A DNA stretch of 64,000 nt from Streptomyces sp. NRRL F-5126 (GCF_000721265.1 NZ_JOFZ01000002.1:372001-436000); one strand, 5' to 3'; shown: positions 1-8,872, counted from the first letter of the stretch. Made by a program: numbers and translations. The notes: generated from the letters alone by a model not told the origin.

Positions 1-1
1 G

Positions 2-295
2 GACTTCGACGCCACCGTGCTCGGCGCCGGCCTGCCCGTGCTCGTGGACTTCACGGCCGACTGGTGCGGCCCGTGCCGGCAGATCGCGCCCGTGCTCGAC
101 GCCGTCGCGAAGGAGGAGGCCGGCCGGCTGCGCATCGTGCGGATCGACGTGGACGCCAACCCCGCCACCGCGATCAGGTACGGCGTCCTGTCCATGCCGA
201 CGCTCATGGTCTTCCGCGGGGGCGAGCCGGTGAAGACCATCGTGGGGGCGCGCCCCAGGCGCAGGCTCATGGAGGACCTCGCCGACGTGCTCTGA
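2..295 (+). CDS. trxA: Thioredoxin, 5' end outside the window
   Basis: Cytosolic thiol-disulfide reductant; the family reduces protein disulfides and is recharged by thioredoxin reductase. The reading frame is open from base 2 and the first residues (DFDATVLG) already match the start of the thioredoxin fold, so the true start lies left of the window. The active site WCGPC is at bases 62-76. It is followed by the usual fold, including the cis-proline loop SMPT and the GG turn near the C-terminus. A GTG at base 17 is in frame but would remove the first strand and is unlikely to be the start. The gene ends at TGA 293-295 and is followed by a perfect terminator hairpin. Family assignment is secure; only the start is missing. 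Confidence 0.93.
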   Translation, partial: DFDATVLGAGLPVLVDFTADWCGPCRQIAPVLDAVAKEEAGRLRIVRIDVDANPATAIRYGVLSMPTLMVFRGGEPVKTIVGARPRRRLMEDLADVL

Positions 296-339
296 CACCG
301 GGGCCCGTGATCCCCGATCTCCTGAACGCCGCCGCGAAA

Positions 340-383
340 AGAGAAAGACCCTGTCCGCGAATTGACGGACAGGGTCTTTCTCT
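340..383. terminator. Perfect 18-bp inverted repeat, terminator of the thioredoxin gene
   Basis: Bases 340-357 are exactly complementary to 366-383, with an 8-nt loop (358-365). The stem is moderately AT-containing and lies 45 bp after the thioredoxin stop. An intrinsic terminator is the simplest reading. A possible -35 box of the next gene starts in its loop. Confidence 0.85.
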
Positions 384-392
384 GCGTATATT
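362..392 (+). promoter_or_regulatory. Candidate promoter of the HelD gene
   Basis: TTGACG at 362-367 and TATATT at 387-392 resemble -35 and -10 boxes of the housekeeping sigma factor, spaced 19 nt (slightly long). The -35 box lies in the loop and right arm of the terminator hairpin. Three direct GCTCAA repeats (404-409, 413-418, 424-429) follow in the leader. I looked for the inverted repeat of the rifamycin-associated element and did not find a convincing copy. Inferred from sequence only. Confidence 0.4.
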
Positions 393-485
393 GGGGGTTT
401 CGTGCTCAACGCGCTCAAGCCATGCTCAAAAGCGAGGCGTGCACGTGGAGTTCGACGTTCACAGGTTACTAGGGCAGGGGTCGAA

Positions 486-2753
486 TTGTCAAACGACGCG
501 TTGCGGGACGAGCAGGAATTCATCTCCCGTCTGTATGCGCGCCTCGACGGCCTCAGGGACGGCGCCGAGGGCGCGATGAGCCGCTCCGTGGCCCAGGTGG
601 GGACCGGCAGGCAGGCCAAGGTGGAGCGCGACGTGCGCGCTCAGGAGCAGGCCGCGCGGCTGTCGCAGCTGAATGCGGTGGAGTCGGGACTGTGTTTCGG
701 CCGGATAGATTTCCGTGACGGCGCGGAACACCACATCGGCCGTATCGGAATGCGCGACGACGACGCGGAACGCACCCCTCTGCTGATCGACTGGCGTGCG
801 CCCGTCGCCCGCCCCTTTTATCTCGCGACCGGCTATTCGCCGATGGGCCTGAGCCGTCGCAGGCACCTCACCACGCGGGGCCGCGAGGTCACCGATCTGT
901 ACGACGAGATCATGGACCTCGGCGACGCCACGCGCACCGGCTACGAGAGCCGCGACGCGGACGAGGTACTGCTCGCGGCGCTGAACGCGGCACGCACCGG
1001 CCGCATGGCCGACATCGTGCAGACGATCCAGGCCGAGCAGGACCGCATCATCCGCGCACCCCACCGCGGCGTCCTCGTGGTCGAGGGCGGGCCCGGCACC
1101 GGCAAGACCGCGGTCGCCCTGCACCGGGCCGCCTACCTGCTGTACGCGCACCGCGAGCGGCTGGCGCGCCGTGCCGTCCTCATCGTCGGCCCCAACCCCG
1201 CCTTCCTCGGCTACATCGGCGAGGTGCTGCCGTCGCTCGGCGAGACGGGCGTGCTGCTCGCGACCGTCGGCGAGCTGTTCCCCGGCGTCACCGCCACCGG
1301 CACCGACACCCCGGCGGCCGCGGCGGTCAAGGGCGGCGCCGCGATGGCGGACGTACTCGCGCGCGCGGTGCGGGACCGCCAGACGGTGCCCGAGCGCGTC
1401 ACCGGGATCGAGCACGAGGAGCACGGCACGCTCCCGCTCGACCGCGAGAGTGCCGAGGACGCGCGCGCCGCCGCCCGTGCCACCGGACTCCCGCACAACC
1501 TCGCGCGCCCGCACTTCGCCTTCCGCGTGATCGACGCGCTGACGGCCCAGCTCGCCGAGCGGCTCGGCGCCGACCCCTACGGCGGCCCCAACCTCCTCGG
1601 CGCCGACGACATCGCCCAGCTCGGCAAGGAGATCGCCACCAGCCCTGCCGTGCACGCCGCGATCGACGAGCTGTGGCCCCACCTCACCCCGCAGCGGCTG
1701 CTCGCCGGTTTCCTCGCCGACCCGCTGCAGCTGCCCGAGCACGAGCAGGCACTCGTGCGCCGCAGCGAAGGACCCTGGACACCGGCCGACGTGCCCCTCC
1801 TCGACGAGGCCGCCGAGCTGCTGGGCGAGGACGACAGCGCGGCGCGCGCGGCGGCGGAGGCCGCGCGCCAGGAGCAGGTCGCGTACGCGCAGGGCGTGCT
1901 CGACGTGTCGGCCGGATCGAAGACGTACGAGTTCGAGGACGAGGAGTCAGAGGTGCTCGCCGCGCACGACGTCATCGACGCCGAGCGGTTCGCGGAGCGC
2001 CAGGAGGAGGCCGACACGCGCAGCGCCGCCGAGCGCGCCGCGGCGGACCGCACCTGGGCGTTCGGCCACATCGTCGTCGACGAGGCGCAGGAGCTCTCCG
2101 CGATGGCGTGGCGGCTGCTGATGCGCCGCTGCCCCAGCCGGTCGATGACACTGGTCGGCGATCCGGCGCAGACCGGCGACGCGGCGGGCTGCGACTCGTG
2201 GCGGCAGATCCTCCGGCCGTACGTGGGCGACCGCTGGACGCTGGAGCGGCTGGGCGTCAACTACCGCACGCCGGCGGAGATCATGGAGGCCGCGGCGGAC
2301 GTGCGGCGCGCCGAGGAGCCGGACTTCACGCCGCCGCGCTCGGTGCGCTCGACGGGCGAGGAGCCGTTCGTCGTGACCGTGGCGCCGGATGAGCTGGCCA
2401 CCGCGGCTGCCGAACTCGCCCTCAAACTCTCGGGCACGCAGGGGCAGGCGGCCGGGACCGTGGACGCGGCCGGGGCGGCGTCCCTGGGCAGGCTCGCGGT
2501 GATCGCGCCCGCGACGCTGCTGCCGCGGCTCGCCGCCGAACTGCCGGGGGCGTCCCACGGCGAGATGCCCGACCTGACGCGGCCGACGGTGCTGCTCACG
2601 CCGCGCCAGGCGAAGGGCCTTGAGTTCGACACAGTCGTCGTGGTCGACCCGGACACCGTGCGCACGGCATCGCCGCGCGGGACGAACGACCTGTACGTGG
2701 CGCTGACGCGGCCGACGCAGCGGCTCGCCGTCGTGCGCACCGCGGCGGCCTGA
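486..2753 (+). CDS. helD: HelD-type superfamily 1 ATPase (RNA polymerase recycling factor)
   Basis: UvrD/Rep-like superfamily 1 ATPase of the HelD group. Known members bind RNA polymerase, release stalled complexes and, in some actinomycetes, protect against rifamycins. About 755 aa. The N-terminal region carries the charged helices typical of the HelD secondary-channel arm (residues 1-80). Walker A (GGPGTGKT) is near residue 202. Walker B is DEAQ, followed by LVGDPAQTGD, the NYRTPAEI motif, a motif V-like KGLEFDTVVV and the C-terminal NDLYVALTRP. The start is set at TTG 486, behind GGGCAGGGG; the longer frame from GTG 402 adds an unconserved 28 residues. Whether it is an antibiotic-responsive HelR or a housekeeping HelD cannot be decided here. 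Confidence 0.85.
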   Translation: MSNDALRDEQEFISRLYARLDGLRDGAEGAMSRSVAQVGTGRQAKVERDVRAQEQAARLSQLNAVESGLCFGRIDFRDGAEHHIGRIGMRDDDAERTPLLIDWRAPVARPFYLATGYSPMGLSRRRHLTTRGREVTDLYDEIMDLGDATRTGYESRDADEVLLAALNAARTGRMADIVQTIQAEQDRIIRAPHRGVLVVEGGPGTGKTAVALHRAAYLLYAHRERLARRAVLIVGPNPAFLGYIGEVLPSLGETGVLLATVGELFPGVTATGTDTPAAAAVKGGAAMADVLARAVRDRQTVPERVTGIEHEEHGTLPLDRESAEDARAAARATGLPHNLARPHFAFRVIDALTAQLAERLGADPYGGPNLLGADDIAQLGKEIATSPAVHAAIDELWPHLTPQRLLAGFLADPLQLPEHEQALVRRSEGPWTPADVPLLDEAAELLGEDDSAARAAAEAARQEQVAYAQGVLDVSAGSKTYEFEDEESEVLAAHDVIDAERFAERQEEADTRSAAERAAADRTWAFGHIVVDEAQELSAMAWRLLMRRCPSRSMTLVGDPAQTGDAAGCDSWRQILRPYVGDRWTLERLGVNYRTPAEIMEAAADVRRAEEPDFTPPRSVRSTGEEPFVVTVAPDELATAAAELALKLSGTQGQAAGTVDAAGAASLGRLAVIAPATLLPRLAAELPGASHGEMPDLTRPTVLLTPRQAKGLEFDTVVVVDPDTVRTASPRGTNDLYVALTRPTQRLAVVRTAAA

Positions 2754-2872
2754 GCCAGGGCTGCCGCTGCGCCGACCGCGACGCCGTACCGGAGGCGCGG
2801 GCAGCTGGACCGGGGAGCGAGCGGGTGACGGGCCGAGGGCCGTTGACGCCGCCGCCGGGGAGGCGGCGGGGC

Positions 2873-2892
2873 GTGTGTCCGTACGGGCACAC
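2873..2892. promoter_or_regulatory. Near-perfect 20-bp palindrome, candidate TetR operator
   Basis: A 20-bp dyad centred on CCGTACGG has nine of ten base pairs complementary (one T/G exception). It lies 43 bp before the start of the TetR gene and immediately upstream of its promoter, as expected for an autoregulatory operator. Ownership by this TetR protein is inferred. Confidence 0.5.
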
Positions 2893-2897
2893 GGGCC

Positions 2898-2932
2898 GGG
2901 CTCATACAGCGGGCGGGGCTCATACAGTGGGC
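2898..2932 (+). promoter_or_regulatory. Duplicated 17-bp promoter element of the TetR gene
   Basis: Two direct copies of a 17-bp unit (2898-2914 and 2916-2932; one mismatch, period 18 bp) each contain CATACAG. The downstream copy includes TACAGT (2923-2928), a good TANNNT -10 box only 6 nt before the ATG. The tetR transcript is therefore probably leaderless. The duplication may be a second operator or a duplicated -10. Confidence 0.5.
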
Positions 2933-2934
2933 GC

Positions 2935-3555
2935 ATGCCCCGTCGTTCCTACCGTTCCACCGTGCGTGAGCAGGCCGCCGCGAGCACCAGGACCGCGATC
3001 CTGGACGCCGCGGAGGCGCTGTTCGCGGAGCACGGGTACCCGCGCGTGGCCATCAGCAGCGTCGCAGAGTCGGCCGGTGTCGCGCAGGGCACGGTGTACG
3101 CGGCCTTCGGCAACAAGCCGGCCCTCGTCGTCGCCCTGATGGAGCGCGCCGCCTCGGACCCCTCCGTCGAGGCGGCCGTCAGCGCGGTGGCGGCCGCCAC
3201 GAGCGGCGGCGAGATCGTCGCCCTCACCGTCGAGGGAACGGGCACCATCGTGCGGCGGCACGCGCGCACGATGGACGTGCTGTACGGCAACGAGTCGGCG
3301 GACCCGGTGATCGCCGGGGCCGTGCGCCGGGCCGAGGCGCTGCAGCGGGAACGCTTCGCCGGGATCGCCGCGCGCCTCGCGGAACTCGGGGCGCTGCGCG
3401 AGGGGCTCGGCGTGCGCGATGCCACCCGCGTCCTCGAGTACTTCGTCTCGCCCGGGTCCTGGCACCGGCTGCGCCGGCTCGGCTTCAGCGGGAAACGCGC
3501 GGGGGAGTGGCTCACCGACCAGGTGGCGCACGCCCTGCTGGACCAAATTCGATGA
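2935..3555 (+). CDS. TetR/AcrR-family transcriptional regulator
   Basis: One-component repressor of about 206 aa. The N-terminal helix-turn-helix (residues 14-62) is typical: AILDAAEALFAEHGY, then a recognition helix in SVAESAGVAQGTVYAAFGNK. The C-terminal half is the variable ligand-binding and dimerisation domain, with no recognisable ligand signature. The ATG at 2935 has no ribosome binding site but sits 6 nt after a -10 box, so it is probably translated from a leaderless mRNA. Upstream frames extend open but are unconserved. The glycosyltransferase gene begins 18 nt downstream on the same strand, and the pair suggests sensing of a small molecule that is then glycosylated. That link is inference. 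Confidence 0.85.
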   Translation: MPRRSYRSTVREQAAASTRTAILDAAEALFAEHGYPRVAISSVAESAGVAQGTVYAAFGNKPALVVALMERAASDPSVEAAVSAVAAATSGGEIVALTVEGTGTIVRRHARTMDVLYGNESADPVIAGAVRRAEALQRERFAGIAARLAELGALREGLGVRDATRVLEYFVSPGSWHRLRRLGFSGKRAGEWLTDQVAHALLDQIR

Positions 3556-3573
3556 AGTCGTACCCTAATCAAT

Positions 3574-4710
3574 ATGCGCATACTCTTTTCCAGTACGCCC
3601 GCACACGGCCACCTGCTGCCCCAACTCCCGCTCGCCCGCGCGTTCCGCGACCGGGGTGACGACGTCGCGGTGATGACGGCGGGGGCCTTCGCGCCCGTCC
3701 TCGCGCCCGAGGGGATCGAACTGCTCGGCGTGGGCCCCACCGCCGACGTGCTCTTCGCCGAGACGGCGCGCAGGACCGGCGCCGACGCGGCCACGGACCC
3801 GACCCCCGAGACCGTCGCCGAGTTCTTCGCCGGCACGCGCGTCGACCTCACCGCCGACGAGGCCCTCGCCGCCGCCCGCGCCTTCCGCCCCGACCTCGTC
3901 GTCGCCGAGGCCTGCGACGCCGTGGGCCCGCTCGCGGCCGCCGCCCTCGGCGTGCCGTACGCCACCCTCGCCTTCGGGCCCGCGATCCCCGCGCCCTTCA
4001 CCGACGGCCTGACCGCCGTGGCCGCGAGCCGCTACGCCGACCGCGGCCTGACGCAGGGCCAGGCGCGCTGGTACCTCGACCCGTGCCCCGACGCGATCCA
4101 GGCGCCCGGCCGGCGGCCGCCGCACGGCAGGCTGGCGCTGCGTCCCGAGCCGCACCAGGGCCCGGCCGGCGCACCGGCCGTCACGGACACGGCCCCCGCC
4201 CCCGGCGGTCGTGCCCGCGTACTCGTCACGTTCGGCACGCACTTCGCCGAGCCGCGGGTACTGGGCCCGATCCTCACGGCGCTGTCCGCGTCAGGCGCCG
4301 ACCTCCGCGTCACGCTCGGCCTCACGGCGTCGGCCGACGACTACGACGTCGACCGCGAGCGCGTCACCTTCGCCCCCTTCACGCCTCTGGCCGAACTGCT
4401 GCACGGGATCGACCTCGTGGTCACCCACGGCGGCGCGGGCACCACGCTCGGGGCGCTCGCACGTGGCCTGCCGCTCGTCGTCGTGCCGCAGGGCGCCGAC
4501 CAGTTCCTGCAGGCGGCGGGCGTCGCGGCGTCCCGCACCGGGATCGCCGTTGAGCCCGGTGCCGCCACACCGGAGGCAGTGGCCCGCGCGGCGGCCGAGG
4601 TGCTGGCGGACGCGCAGTACGCCGACAACGCCCGCAAGGCGGCGGACCAGATCAGCGCGATGCCCGCACCCGCCGAGGTCGCGGACACCCTGGCGGCCGC
4701 ACTGCGCTGA
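3574..4710 (+). CDS. Macrolide-type (MGT/EryCIII-like) glycosyltransferase
   Basis: GT1-family (GT-B fold) nucleotide-sugar glycosyltransferase of 378 aa, cytosolic. The N-terminus is RILFSSTPAHGHLLPQLPLA, the acceptor-side Rossmann motif with its conserved His. The C-terminal donor-binding motif contains VTHGGAGTT, followed by PLVVVPQGADQF, where the final acidic/Gln pair contacts the sugar. Relatives glycosylate macrolides or other natural products, often as self-resistance. No polyketide genes are nearby, so a detoxifying or opportunistic role fits better; this is inference. TACCCT at 3561-3566 lies 7 nt before the ATG and may drive a leaderless mRNA from within the end of tetR. It converges on glgB. 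Confidence 0.82.
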   Translation: MRILFSSTPAHGHLLPQLPLARAFRDRGDDVAVMTAGAFAPVLAPEGIELLGVGPTADVLFAETARRTGADAATDPTPETVAEFFAGTRVDLTADEALAAARAFRPDLVVAEACDAVGPLAAAALGVPYATLAFGPAIPAPFTDGLTAVAASRYADRGLTQGQARWYLDPCPDAIQAPGRRPPHGRLALRPEPHQGPAGAPAVTDTAPAPGGRARVLVTFGTHFAEPRVLGPILTALSASGADLRVTLGLTASADDYDVDRERVTFAPFTPLAELLHGIDLVVTHGGAGTTLGALARGLPLVVVPQGADQFLQAAGVAASRTGIAVEPGAATPEAVARAAAEVLADAQYADNARKAADQISAMPAPAEVADTLAAALR

Positions 4711-4775
4711 CCGCCCCGTGCCGACCGCACCCGTGCTGACCGCACCGCCCTCACCGCCCGCGCGCTGACCGCGCC

Positions 4776-4799
4776 GCGCCCGCCGCCGTCGGCGGGCGC
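4776..4799. terminator. Convergent terminator between glycosyltransferase and glgB
   Basis: A perfect 10-bp GC stem (4776-4785 with 4790-4799) and a 4-nt loop lie between the two convergent stops. It could serve both strands. Confidence 0.7.
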
Positions 4800-4806
4800 G
4801 CTCGCG

Positions 4807-7242
4807 TCACTCCGGCCTGAACCAGACCGTCGACAGCGGCGGCAGCGTCAGCGACAGGCTCGTCTCGCGGCCCTGCGCGGGCACCGGCTCGGGCTTCAGC
4901 GCCCGTGCGCCGCGCACGCCGCTGCCGCCGAAGCGCTCCTCGTCCGTGTTGAGCACCTCCGCCCACCCCGCGTACCCGTCCGGCACGCCGAGCCGGTAAC
5001 CGTCGCGTACGACCGGCGAGAAGTTCGACACCGCGAGCAGCGGGGCGCCCGAGCGGCCGTGGCGCAGGAACGCGAACACGTTGTCGTCGGCGGCGCCGCC
5101 CTCGACCCACGAGAACCCCTCGGGCTCGGTGTCGCGCTCCCACAGCGCCGGCGTCTCGCGGTAGACCGCGTTCAGCGTCGCGACCAGGTCGCGCACGCCC
5201 TTGTGGTCCGCCGCCGCCGTGTACGACGGGTCCACCAGCCACCAGTCGGGGCCGTGCCCCTCCGACCACTCGGCTCCCTGAGCGAACTCCTGCCCCATGA
5301 AAAGCAGTTGCTTGCCCGGATGGGCCCACATGAAGCCCAGGTACGCCCGGTGGTTGGCGCGCTGCTGCCACCAGTCGCCCGGCATCTTGGACACCAGCGC
5401 GCCCTTGCCGTGCACCACCTCGTCGTGCGAGATCGGCAGGACGTAGTTCTCGCTGTAGGCGTACACCATCGAGAACGTCATCTCGTTGTGGTGGTACTTG
5501 CGGTGCACCGGCTCCTTGGCCATGTACTCCAGGGAGTCGTGCATCCAGCCCATGTTCCACTTCAGCCCGAAGCCGAGCCCGCCGAAACCGCCGGGGCCCG
5601 TGTGGTGCGTGGCGCGTGTGACGCCGTCCCACGCGGTGGACTCCTCCGCGATCGTGACGACGCCGGGGCAGCGCCGGTAGACCGTCGCGTTCATCTCCTG
5701 CAAGAAGCGCACCGCGTCCAGGTTCTCCCGGCCGCCGTACTCGTTGGGCGCCCACTGGCCGTCCTCGCGCGAGTAGTCGAGGTAGAGCATCGACGCGACG
5801 GCGTCCACCCGCAGTCCGTCGATGTGGAACTCCTCGCACCAGTACACGGCGTTCGCGACGAGGAAGTTGCGCACCTCCGTGCGGCCGTAGTCGAAGGTCA
5901 GCGTGCCCCAGTCCGGGTGCTCGGCCCTGCGCGAGTCACCCGGCTCGTACAGGGGGCGGCCGTCGAAGCGCGCGAGCGCCCAGTCGTCCTTCGGGAAGTG
6001 CGCCGGCACCCAGTCGATGAGCACCCCGACGCCCGCCCCGTGCAGCGCGTCCACCAGGAACCGGAAGTCGTCGGGCGAGCCCATGCGCGACGTCGGCGCG
6101 TAGAAACCGGTGACCTGGTAGCCCCACGAGCCGCCGAACGGGTGCTCGGCGACCGGCATCAGCTCCACGTGCGTGAAGCCCAGCTCCCTCACGTACGCGG
6201 GCAGTTGCTCCGCCAGTTGCCGGTAGGTCAGTCCTGGCCGCCAGGAGGGCAGGTGCACCTCGTAGACCGAGAACGGCGCCGTGTGCACGGGCCGGTCCGC
6301 ACGGTGCGCAAGCCACTCCTCGTCCCGCCACGCGTGGCGCGAGACCGCCACCACCGACGCCGTGGCGGGCGGCACCTCGGTGGCACGCGCCAGCGGGTCC
6401 GCACGCAGCGAGTGGTGGCCCTCGGGCGTGCAGACGTCGTACTTGTAGACGTCGCCCTCGCCGATCTCAGGGACGAACAGCTCCCACACGCCGCTCGAAC
6501 CGAGCGAGCGCATCGGAAGCGCCGTGCCGTCCCAGTAGTTGAACGCGCCGGCGACGCGCACACCGCGCGCGTTGGGCGCCCACACCGTGAACCGCGTCCC
6601 CGTCACGCCCCCGTGCTCCATCACCGTCGAGCCGAGCGCCTTCCACAGCTGCTCGTGGCGGCCCTCCGAGATGAGGTGCAGGTCGAGCTCGCCCAGCGCG
6701 GGCAGGAAGCTGTACGGGTCGCGCACCTCCACGACGTCGTCGCCCTGCGCCTCGCCGTAGCGCACGCGCAGCGTGTACGCCGGCACCCCCGCGAGCGGCA
6801 GCACGCCGGAGAACAGCCCGTCGCCCTCGTCGTTCAGCGCCGTGACCGTGCCGTCCGCGACGACGCTCACGCCGCGCGCGTACGGGCGCAGCGCGCGCAC
6901 CAGCACGCCGCCGTCCACCGGGTGCGCGCCGAGCAGGCCGTGCGGGTCGTGGTGCTCGCCGCGCAGCAGCCTGCCGCGGTCGCCGTCGTCGAGCGGGGGA
7001 GCGGGCGGCGTGGCCGTGGCGCCTCGCGGCGTGCTGCCGGTCCCGCCCGATGACCCGGACGAGCCCGCGGCGCTCACGGCCGGACCGGTGTCGAGCGGCG
7101 GCGTGCGGCGCGAAGGCACGGGCCTGCCCGGGGGCTGCGCCGGGGGATCGCCCATCGGCACGGAACCGGACGCCTTGGCGGGACGGAAACGGGCGGACAC
7201 TTCTGGCTCCGACGGGGTGTCGGACGACGGACGGGCGGTCAC
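4807..7242 (-). CDS. glgB: 1,4-alpha-glucan branching enzyme
   Basis: Cytosolic GH13 enzyme that forms alpha-1,6 branches on linear alpha-glucan, here the product of GlgE. About 811 aa. A proline-rich N-terminal extension (roughly residues 1-85) is followed by an N1 module, the CBM48 domain (FTVWAPNARGVRVAGAFNYW) and the GH13 barrel. The nucleophile is Asp480 in DGLRVDAVASM. The general acid lies in IAEESTAW and the transition-state stabiliser in ISHDEVVHGK. The GTG start at 7242 has GAGGAGG six bases upstream; the frame is open a further 131 codons but that part is unconserved. It is the last gene of the glgE-treS-mak-glgB series. Confidence 0.95.
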   Translation of the reverse strand: MTARPSSDTPSEPEVSARFRPAKASGSVPMGDPPAQPPGRPVPSRRTPPLDTGPAVSAAGSSGSSGGTGSTPRGATATPPAPPLDDGDRGRLLRGEHHDPHGLLGAHPVDGGVLVRALRPYARGVSVVADGTVTALNDEGDGLFSGVLPLAGVPAYTLRVRYGEAQGDDVVEVRDPYSFLPALGELDLHLISEGRHEQLWKALGSTVMEHGGVTGTRFTVWAPNARGVRVAGAFNYWDGTALPMRSLGSSGVWELFVPEIGEGDVYKYDVCTPEGHHSLRADPLARATEVPPATASVVAVSRHAWRDEEWLAHRADRPVHTAPFSVYEVHLPSWRPGLTYRQLAEQLPAYVRELGFTHVELMPVAEHPFGGSWGYQVTGFYAPTSRMGSPDDFRFLVDALHGAGVGVLIDWVPAHFPKDDWALARFDGRPLYEPGDSRRAEHPDWGTLTFDYGRTEVRNFLVANAVYWCEEFHIDGLRVDAVASMLYLDYSREDGQWAPNEYGGRENLDAVRFLQEMNATVYRRCPGVVTIAEESTAWDGVTRATHHTGPGGFGGLGFGLKWNMGWMHDSLEYMAKEPVHRKYHHNEMTFSMVYAYSENYVLPISHDEVVHGKGALVSKMPGDWWQQRANHRAYLGFMWAHPGKQLLFMGQEFAQGAEWSEGHGPDWWLVDPSYTAAADHKGVRDLVATLNAVYRETPALWERDTEPEGFSWVEGGAADDNVFAFLRHGRSGAPLLAVSNFSPVVRDGYRLGVPDGYAGWAEVLNTDEERFGGSGVRGARALKPEPVPAQGRETSLSLTLPPLSTVWFRPE

Positions 7243-7365
7243 GGTGCTGCCTCCTCGGCGAGCGTCGGACGAGCGTGGGCTGTCGGAGAACTGCGCGGAC
7301 GGCGTGGTGAACGGCGTGGCTACGAGTCTGCTGGACGGGCGGCCGCGGCGCGAGCGGGCCGCGGG

Positions 7366-7428
7366 CGGACGGGCAGGGAGCGCGTGCGGACGGGTACGGA
7401 GCGCGGACGGACGGGTACGGAGCGCGCC
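7366..7428. repeat. Three tandem 21-bp repeats between mak and glgB
   Basis: Units at 7366-7386, 7387-7407 and 7408-7428 follow the pattern CGGACGGGTACGGAGCGCG plus two variable bases. The last two units are nearly identical and the first has a few changes. The array fills a third of the 187-bp mak-glgB gap and ends at the mak stop codon. Confidence 0.75.
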
Positions 7429-7429
7429 C

Positions 7430-8872
7430 TCACCGCTGCGCCGCCAGGCGCTCGATCGCCGCCATCGGCACCGGCAGCCAGTCGGGCCTGTGCCGCGCCT
7501 CGTACAGGACCTCGTAGACGGCCTTGTCCGTCTCGTAGGCCCGCAGCAGCTCCGGCTCCGAGCGCGGGTCCGTGCCGGCCGCCCGCGCGTAGCCCTCGCA
7601 GTAGGCGTCCCTGCACCGCGCCGACCAGTCGGCACGCCACGGCTCGCGGGAGCGCGCCGCGTAGTCGAAGGAGCGCAGCATCCCCGCGACGTCGCGCACC
7701 GGGGGCTGCGGCCTGCGCCGCTCGGCGAGCGGTCTCGCGGGCTCGCCCTCGAAGTCGATGACGGACCAGCTGCCGTCCGGGCTGCGCAGCGTCTGCCCCA
7801 GGTGCAGGTCGCCGTGGACCCGCTGGGCCGGACGGACGCGCTCCGCCGCGTCGAGGCCGCCGAGCGCCTCGAAGGCGGCGCGCAGCCCAGGGGCGTACGG
7901 CCGGAGCGCGGGCACGGCCTGCGCCGCCGTGTCCAGCCTGCGGCTCATGGCCTCGGCGAGCTGCGCCGTCCTGCCGCCGTCGAGCGTCACCGTCGGCAGC
8001 GCGGACGCCAGCGCGAGGTGCACCTCGGCGGTCGCCCTGCCGAGCTCGCCCGCCTCCGCGGCGAACGCGTGCCCGCCGTCGAGTGCGGCGAGCGCCAGCT
8101 GCCAGCCGTCCGTCGAGCCCCGCAGGTACGGCTGGACGACGCCGAGCGTCAGGGACTCCCCGCTGCCCGCGGGGTCCGCCGCCTCGAACCAGGCCACCGG
8201 CGCGGGCACCCGGGCGCACCCCTCGGCCGCGAGCGCGAGCGGGAGCTCCAGGTCGGGGTGGGGCCCCGGCACCACCCGGCGGAGGATCTTGAGGATGTAC
8301 GCGTCGCCGTACACCAGCGACGAGTTGGACTGCTCGGCGCCGAGCAGCCTCGGGGCGAGACCGGCCGGGATCGGCCCCGCGCGCCCGAACCGCAGGGGCC
8401 CGACCGCGTCCACGCTGCGCAGCCGGTCCATGACGACACCTGCGAGGTACGGGTCGTGCAGGGCGTCGTAGACCGTGCGTCCGGCGAGCGGCCCCTCGGT
8501 GGCGTCGCCGATGAGCGAAGGCGCGAGGTGCGGCGGCAGCGACGTACGCACGCCGAGCAGCAACTGGTAGCAGTCGCCCGGGGCCGTGGCGCTCACGGGC
8601 GGCTGCCCGTCGTGCTGCTCCACCCGCAGCAGCAGGTGCAGCAGTCCTGGGCCCTCGCCGCCGGACGGCACGGGCGGCAGCAGTTCGGTGACCGCGACCG
8701 GCACGAGGCCCGTGAGCGTGCGCCCCTTGCCCGCGAACCAGCGCTGCCGCGGCAGCCACTCCCGCAGCAGCGGGGCGAGCGAGTCGACCACCGCTTCGGC
8801 CGCGGCGGACGGCGCCCCGGCCCGGACGGCGGCCTGTCGCCCGGTGCTCCGGGCGGATGCAGCCTTCGGCAT
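7430..8872 (-). CDS. mak: Maltokinase (Pep2/Mak)
   Basis: ATP-dependent maltokinase making maltose 1-phosphate, the donor for GlgE. About 480 aa, aminoglycoside-phosphotransferase fold. Motifs: REWLPRQRWFAGKGR in the N-terminal cap; GAEQSNSSLVYGD and ILKILRR for nucleotide binding; the catalytic loop HGDLHLGQ; and the metal-binding VIDFEGEPARPL. The ATG at 8872 follows GGAAAGGA at good spacing. It lies between treS, which supplies maltose from trehalose, and glgB; in some bacteria TreS and Mak are fused or form a complex. A hairpin directly after treS suggests that mak is partly uncoupled from it. Confidence 0.93.
   Translation of the reverse strand: MPKAASARSTGRQAAVRAGAPSAAAEAVVDSLAPLLREWLPRQRWFAGKGRTLTGLVPVAVTELLPPVPSGGEGPGLLHLLLRVEQHDGQPPVSATAPGDCYQLLLGVRTSLPPHLAPSLIGDATEGPLAGRTVYDALHDPYLAGVVMDRLRSVDAVGPLRFGRAGPIPAGLAPRLLGAEQSNSSLVYGDAYILKILRRVVPGPHPDLELPLALAAEGCARVPAPVAWFEAADPAGSGESLTLGVVQPYLRGSTDGWQLALAALDGGHAFAAEAGELGRATAEVHLALASALPTVTLDGGRTAQLAEAMSRRLDTAAQAVPALRPYAPGLRAAFEALGGLDAAERVRPAQRVHGDLHLGQTLRSPDGSWSVIDFEGEPARPLAERRRPQPPVRDVAGMLRSFDYAARSREPWRADWSARCRDAYCEGYARAAGTDPRSEPELLRAYETDKAVYEVLYEARHRPDWLPVPMAAIERLAAQR

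Noticed and set aside
384-486. Rifamycin-associated element upstream of helD
   Set aside because: Only a loose resemblance (GGGG near CTCAAGCC); arms do not form the expected inverted repeat.
5059-7053. Long open frame of 664 codons on the plus strand opposite glgB
   Set aside because: It mirrors glgB codon for codon, is rich in Arg/His/Val/Gln and has no family resemblance; an artefact of GC-rich third positions.
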